From NCBI RefSeq assembly GCF_030269325.1, contig NZ_BSTD01000005.1, positions 265,294 to 329,293 of the forward strand: DNA of 64,000 nucleotides. The letters run 5' to 3'. The notes below the pieces were generated by a model, which worked only from the letters and a program-made list of their open reading frames with translations, was not told where the DNA came from and searched no databases. Below are positions 62,100 through 64,000 of this stretch, one piece after another; within the stretch, counting starts at the first letter, position 1; each line of letters begins with the position of its first letter. A program made the translations under genes and the position numbers. This DNA is from Amycolatopsis sp. NBRC 101858 (GTDB lineage: Bacteria > Actinomycetota > Actinomycetes > Mycobacteriales > Pseudonocardiaceae).

Positions 62100-63271
62100 A
62101 GGTGCTCGTGGTGCACAATCGGTACCGGTCCGAGCAGCCGAGCGGCGAGAACAACGTCGTCGACGCCGAGGTGACGCTCCTTTCCGAGGGTGGGCACCAG
62201 GTGTCGCTGTTCGAACGCCGCAGCGACGACATCGCGTCGATGCCGGCGCCCCGCAAGGCCCTGGTGCCGCTGACGGTGCCGTGGAACCCGGCGGTGCGGA
62301 AGGAACTCGCCGCCCGGCTGCGCGCGTCCCGCCCGGACGTCGTGCACATCCACAACACGTTCCCGCTGCTGTCGCCGTCGGTGGTCGCGGCGTGCGCGGA
62401 CGCGGGGGTGCCCGCGGTCGCGACGCTGCACAACTACGGGATGGTCTGCCCACCCGGGACGCTCCACCGCGACGGCCACATCTGCACCGAGTGCGTCGGC
62501 GGCGCACCGCTGCCGGCGGTGCAGCACGGCTGCTACCGCGGTTCACGCGTGGCGACGCTCCCGATGGCGGCGAGCACGGCCGCGAACCGGCGCCGGTGGT
62601 GGACGGGCATCGCCCGGTTCTTCTGCATTTCGGCGGCCCAACGTGACCTCCTGGTGTCGGCCGGGATGCCCGGCGAACGGATGGCGGTGAAACACAACTT
62701 CGTCACCGACCCCGGCGTCCGCCGCACCGGCGACGGCAAGCACGTGCTTTTCCTCGGCCGCGTCACCGAGGAGAAGGGGGTCGGCCTGCTGATGCGGGCG
62801 TGGGACCGCCTCGGCGGAGCCCTGGGCGTGCCGCTGGTCATCGCGGGCACCGGCCCGATGCAGGACGAGGTCGCGACCTGGGCGGCCGGCCGCGCCGACG
62901 TGTCGTACGTGGGCCTGCAGAACAAGGCGGAGTGCCGCGCCATGACGGCCGACGCGGTGGCGGTGGTGGCGCCGTCGACGTGGCTGGAGGCGTTCGGCCT
63001 GGTGGTCGTCGAGGCGATGGCCGCGGGGGTCCCGACGGTGGCGGCGTCCCACGGCGCGTTCCCGGAGCTGGTGGACGACGGCGTCACCGGCCTCCTGCAC
63101 GCACCGAACGACCCGGCCTCGCTGGCGGACCGGCTGCGGGAGGTGGTCGGCGACCGCAACCACGAGATGGGCGACGCGGCCCGGGTCCGGTACGAGAAGG
63201 ACTTCACCCCGGCGGTCGGGCTCGATCGGTTGATCGCCGGGTACGAAGCGGCGATCGAGGCGCGCGGGTGA
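62096..63271 (+). CDS. GT4 glycosyltransferase
   Basis: A 391-residue GT-B transferase beginning VKVLVVHNRYRSEQPSGENN. DVVHIHNTFPLLSPSVVAAC, a four-Cys patch (MVCPPGTLHRDGHICTECVG), VLFLGRVTEEKGVGLLMRAW and the EX7E motif EAFGLVVVE follow. The Cys-rich NYGMVCPPG...ICTEC segment is common in polysaccharide-cluster glycosyltransferases of this subtype. The donor and linkage are unknown. It overlaps both neighbouring genes by four bases. Confidence 0.83.
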   Translation: MKVLVVHNRYRSEQPSGENNVVDAEVTLLSEGGHQVSLFERRSDDIASMPAPRKALVPLTVPWNPAVRKELAARLRASRPDVVHIHNTFPLLSPSVVAACADAGVPAVATLHNYGMVCPPGTLHRDGHICTECVGGAPLPAVQHGCYRGSRVATLPMAASTAANRRRWWTGIARFFCISAAQRDLLVSAGMPGERMAVKHNFVTDPGVRRTGDGKHVLFLGRVTEEKGVGLLMRAWDRLGGALGVPLVIAGTGPMQDEVATWAAGRADVSYVGLQNKAECRAMTADAVAVVAPSTWLEAFGLVVVEAMAAGVPTVAASHGAFPELVDDGVTGLLHAPNDPASLADRLREVVGDRNHEMGDAARVRYEKDFTPAVGLDRLIAGYEAAIEARG

Positions 63272-63915
63272 GGCAGCTGGTCCGGACGGCACCCGCGGCT
63301 CTGCCGGCCGCGTTGCGTGCCCCCTTGGCCATGACGTCCGCCCTGGCGACGGCGGTGCTGATCGCGCTCGGCATCCTCCATTTCCACGACTCGGGGTTGA
63401 CGGGAATCGACGCGGCGGTGCTCCCGTCGATCGACGGGGTCCAGCCGCCCTGGCGGTACGTGGCGCTGGTGTTCGACTTCGGCGGCGAGCCGGTGGGGTC
63501 GACGATCCTGGTCGCGGTGCTCGCGGTGGTGTGCTTTCTGGTCCACCGCATCCGCGCGGCGGTGTTGACGGTGCTCGGCGTGGTGGTCACGGTGGCGGTG
63601 ACAACACTGCTGAAGCCGACCATCGGCCGCACGATTCATGGCGAGTTCCTTTCGTATCCGAGTGGCCACACGGCATTGGCGACGGCGCTGGCGTTGGTGA
63701 TCGCTTTGCTGCTGGCCGACCGTCTGGGGCTCGGCCGGGTCGCGGCGGTGGTGGTGGTCCTCGGGTTGGCTGTGGTGGCCGGGGTGGCGATGGGATGGGC
63801 CGAGGTGGCGTTGGGGGCGCACTACCCGACGGATGCGGTGGGTGGGTTCTGCGCCGCGCTGGCAGCGGTCCCGGCGACGGCTTGGCTGGTGGACCGGGTG
63901 GCCGAGCGGCTGTGA
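63268..63915 (+). CDS. PAP2-family phosphatase
   Basis: A 215-residue membrane phosphatase with about six helices. Active-site motifs are KPTIGRTIHG (the KxxxxxxRP motif with Thr-Ile after Arg), SYPSGHTALATALAL (PSGH) and AEVALGAHYPTDAVGG (SRxxxxxHxxxD with Glu for Arg). In a polysaccharide cluster it could recycle undecaprenyl pyrophosphate, the carrier left after polymerisation. Phosphatidate is the other option. GTG 63268 overlaps the preceding stop, and the 3' end lies inside a 51-bp tandem repeat. Confidence 0.82.
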   Translation: MRQLVRTAPAALPAALRAPLAMTSALATAVLIALGILHFHDSGLTGIDAAVLPSIDGVQPPWRYVALVFDFGGEPVGSTILVAVLAVVCFLVHRIRAAVLTVLGVVVTVAVTTLLKPTIGRTIHGEFLSYPSGHTALATALALVIALLLADRLGLGRVAAVVVVLGLAVVAGVAMGWAEVALGAHYPTDAVGGFCAALAAVPATAWLVDRVAERL

Positions 63916-64000
63916 TGCCGGGGTTCGGCGGGGCTTCTGGTGGGTCGGGTGGCTGAGCGGCTGTGATGCCGGGGTTCGGCGGGGCTCCCGGTGGGTCGGG
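63885..64000 (+). repeat. 51-bp tandem repeat across the PAP2 gene 3' end
   Basis: Two full copies and a partial third copy (63885-63935, 63936-63986, 63987-64000) of a 51-base unit, with only a few substitutions each. The unit contains GAGCGGCTGTGATGCCGGGG. The first copy encodes the last residues RVAERL and the stop of the PAP2 gene. The unit is 17 codons long, so the second copy repeats RVAERL and stop in the same frame. The array may continue beyond the window. Confidence 0.8.

Overview
The window is about 64 kb of very GC-rich DNA with many GTG and some TTG starts, stop/start overlaps of the ATGA or GTGA type, a partial bldC gene, DUF3558 and EspG/PPE-type ESX genes, and a menaquinone locus whose gene set matches the Rv0534c-Rv0562 neighbourhood of Mycobacterium. 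This points to an actinomycete of the Pseudonocardiaceae, most likely Amycolatopsis or a close relative. That assignment is inference from gene content; no rRNA is present. I saw no tRNA genes, insertion sequences, integrases or CRISPR arrays.

Region 1 (1-16.1 kb) is a respiratory-quinone neighbourhood. It opens with a truncated bldC, an Lrp/AsnC regulator, a DUF4229 protein and a Cds1-like cysteine desulfhydrase. menA, menE, menB and menD follow, with a 47-residue secreted peptide between menE and menA. Next come a secreted M1 peptidase, a GNAT acetyltransferase, an inositol-phosphatase-family enzyme, two GT4 glycosyltransferases (the first MgtA-like), and a divergent MarR regulator/membrane protein pair with a perfect operator-like palindrome. 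The region ends with menG (ubiE) and menJ.

Region 2 (16.1-32.4 kb) is a complete 14-gene nuoA-N operon for proton-pumping NADH:menaquinone oxidoreductase. It is preceded by two tandem Rex-type operators and closed by a hairpin terminator.

Region 3 (32.3-39.5 kb) has a compact ESX-associated operon on the minus strand (EspG-like protein, PPE-like protein with a Q/N- and Gly/Thr-rich tail, DUF3558 lipoprotein, small helical protein). It also has a secreted protein, a DUF6204-like protein, the polyprenyl diphosphate synthase that probably supplies the menaquinone tail, an ArfC-like membrane protein, and a VOC protein behind a perfect 18-bp palindrome.

Region 4 (39.5-47.4 kb) has korAB (2-oxoacid:ferredoxin oxidoreductase), an enoyl-CoA hydratase-family protein, a divergent Lrp/ddaH pair, a polysaccharide-deacetylase-like protein, a GH75 chitosanase behind a GTAAGGAAAGTTTCCTAAC-type operator, and a small Cdd1-like protein.

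Region 5 (47.5-64 kb) is a tightly packed surface-polysaccharide cluster. It encodes a GDP-mannose/UDP-glucose-type sugar dehydrogenase, a glycosyltransferase, two Wzz-like proteins without a Walker A motif, an asparagine-synthase-like amidotransferase, a fused alcohol dehydrogenase/GFO-IDH oxidoreductase, a heparinase II/III-like protein, a beta-helix lipoprotein, a Wzy/WaaL-type polymerase or ligase, another glycosyltransferase and a PAP2 phosphatase. The gene set suggests a uronic-acid (possibly uronamide) exopolysaccharide with its own trimming or epimerising enzymes, and it is the best candidate here for an undescribed system.

Regions 1-3 belong together functionally: quinone head group (menA/B/D/E/G), tail synthesis and reduction (polyprenyl synthase, menJ), and the quinone-reducing complex I, with redox control of nuo by a Rex-type repressor. 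menC, menF and menH are not in the window.
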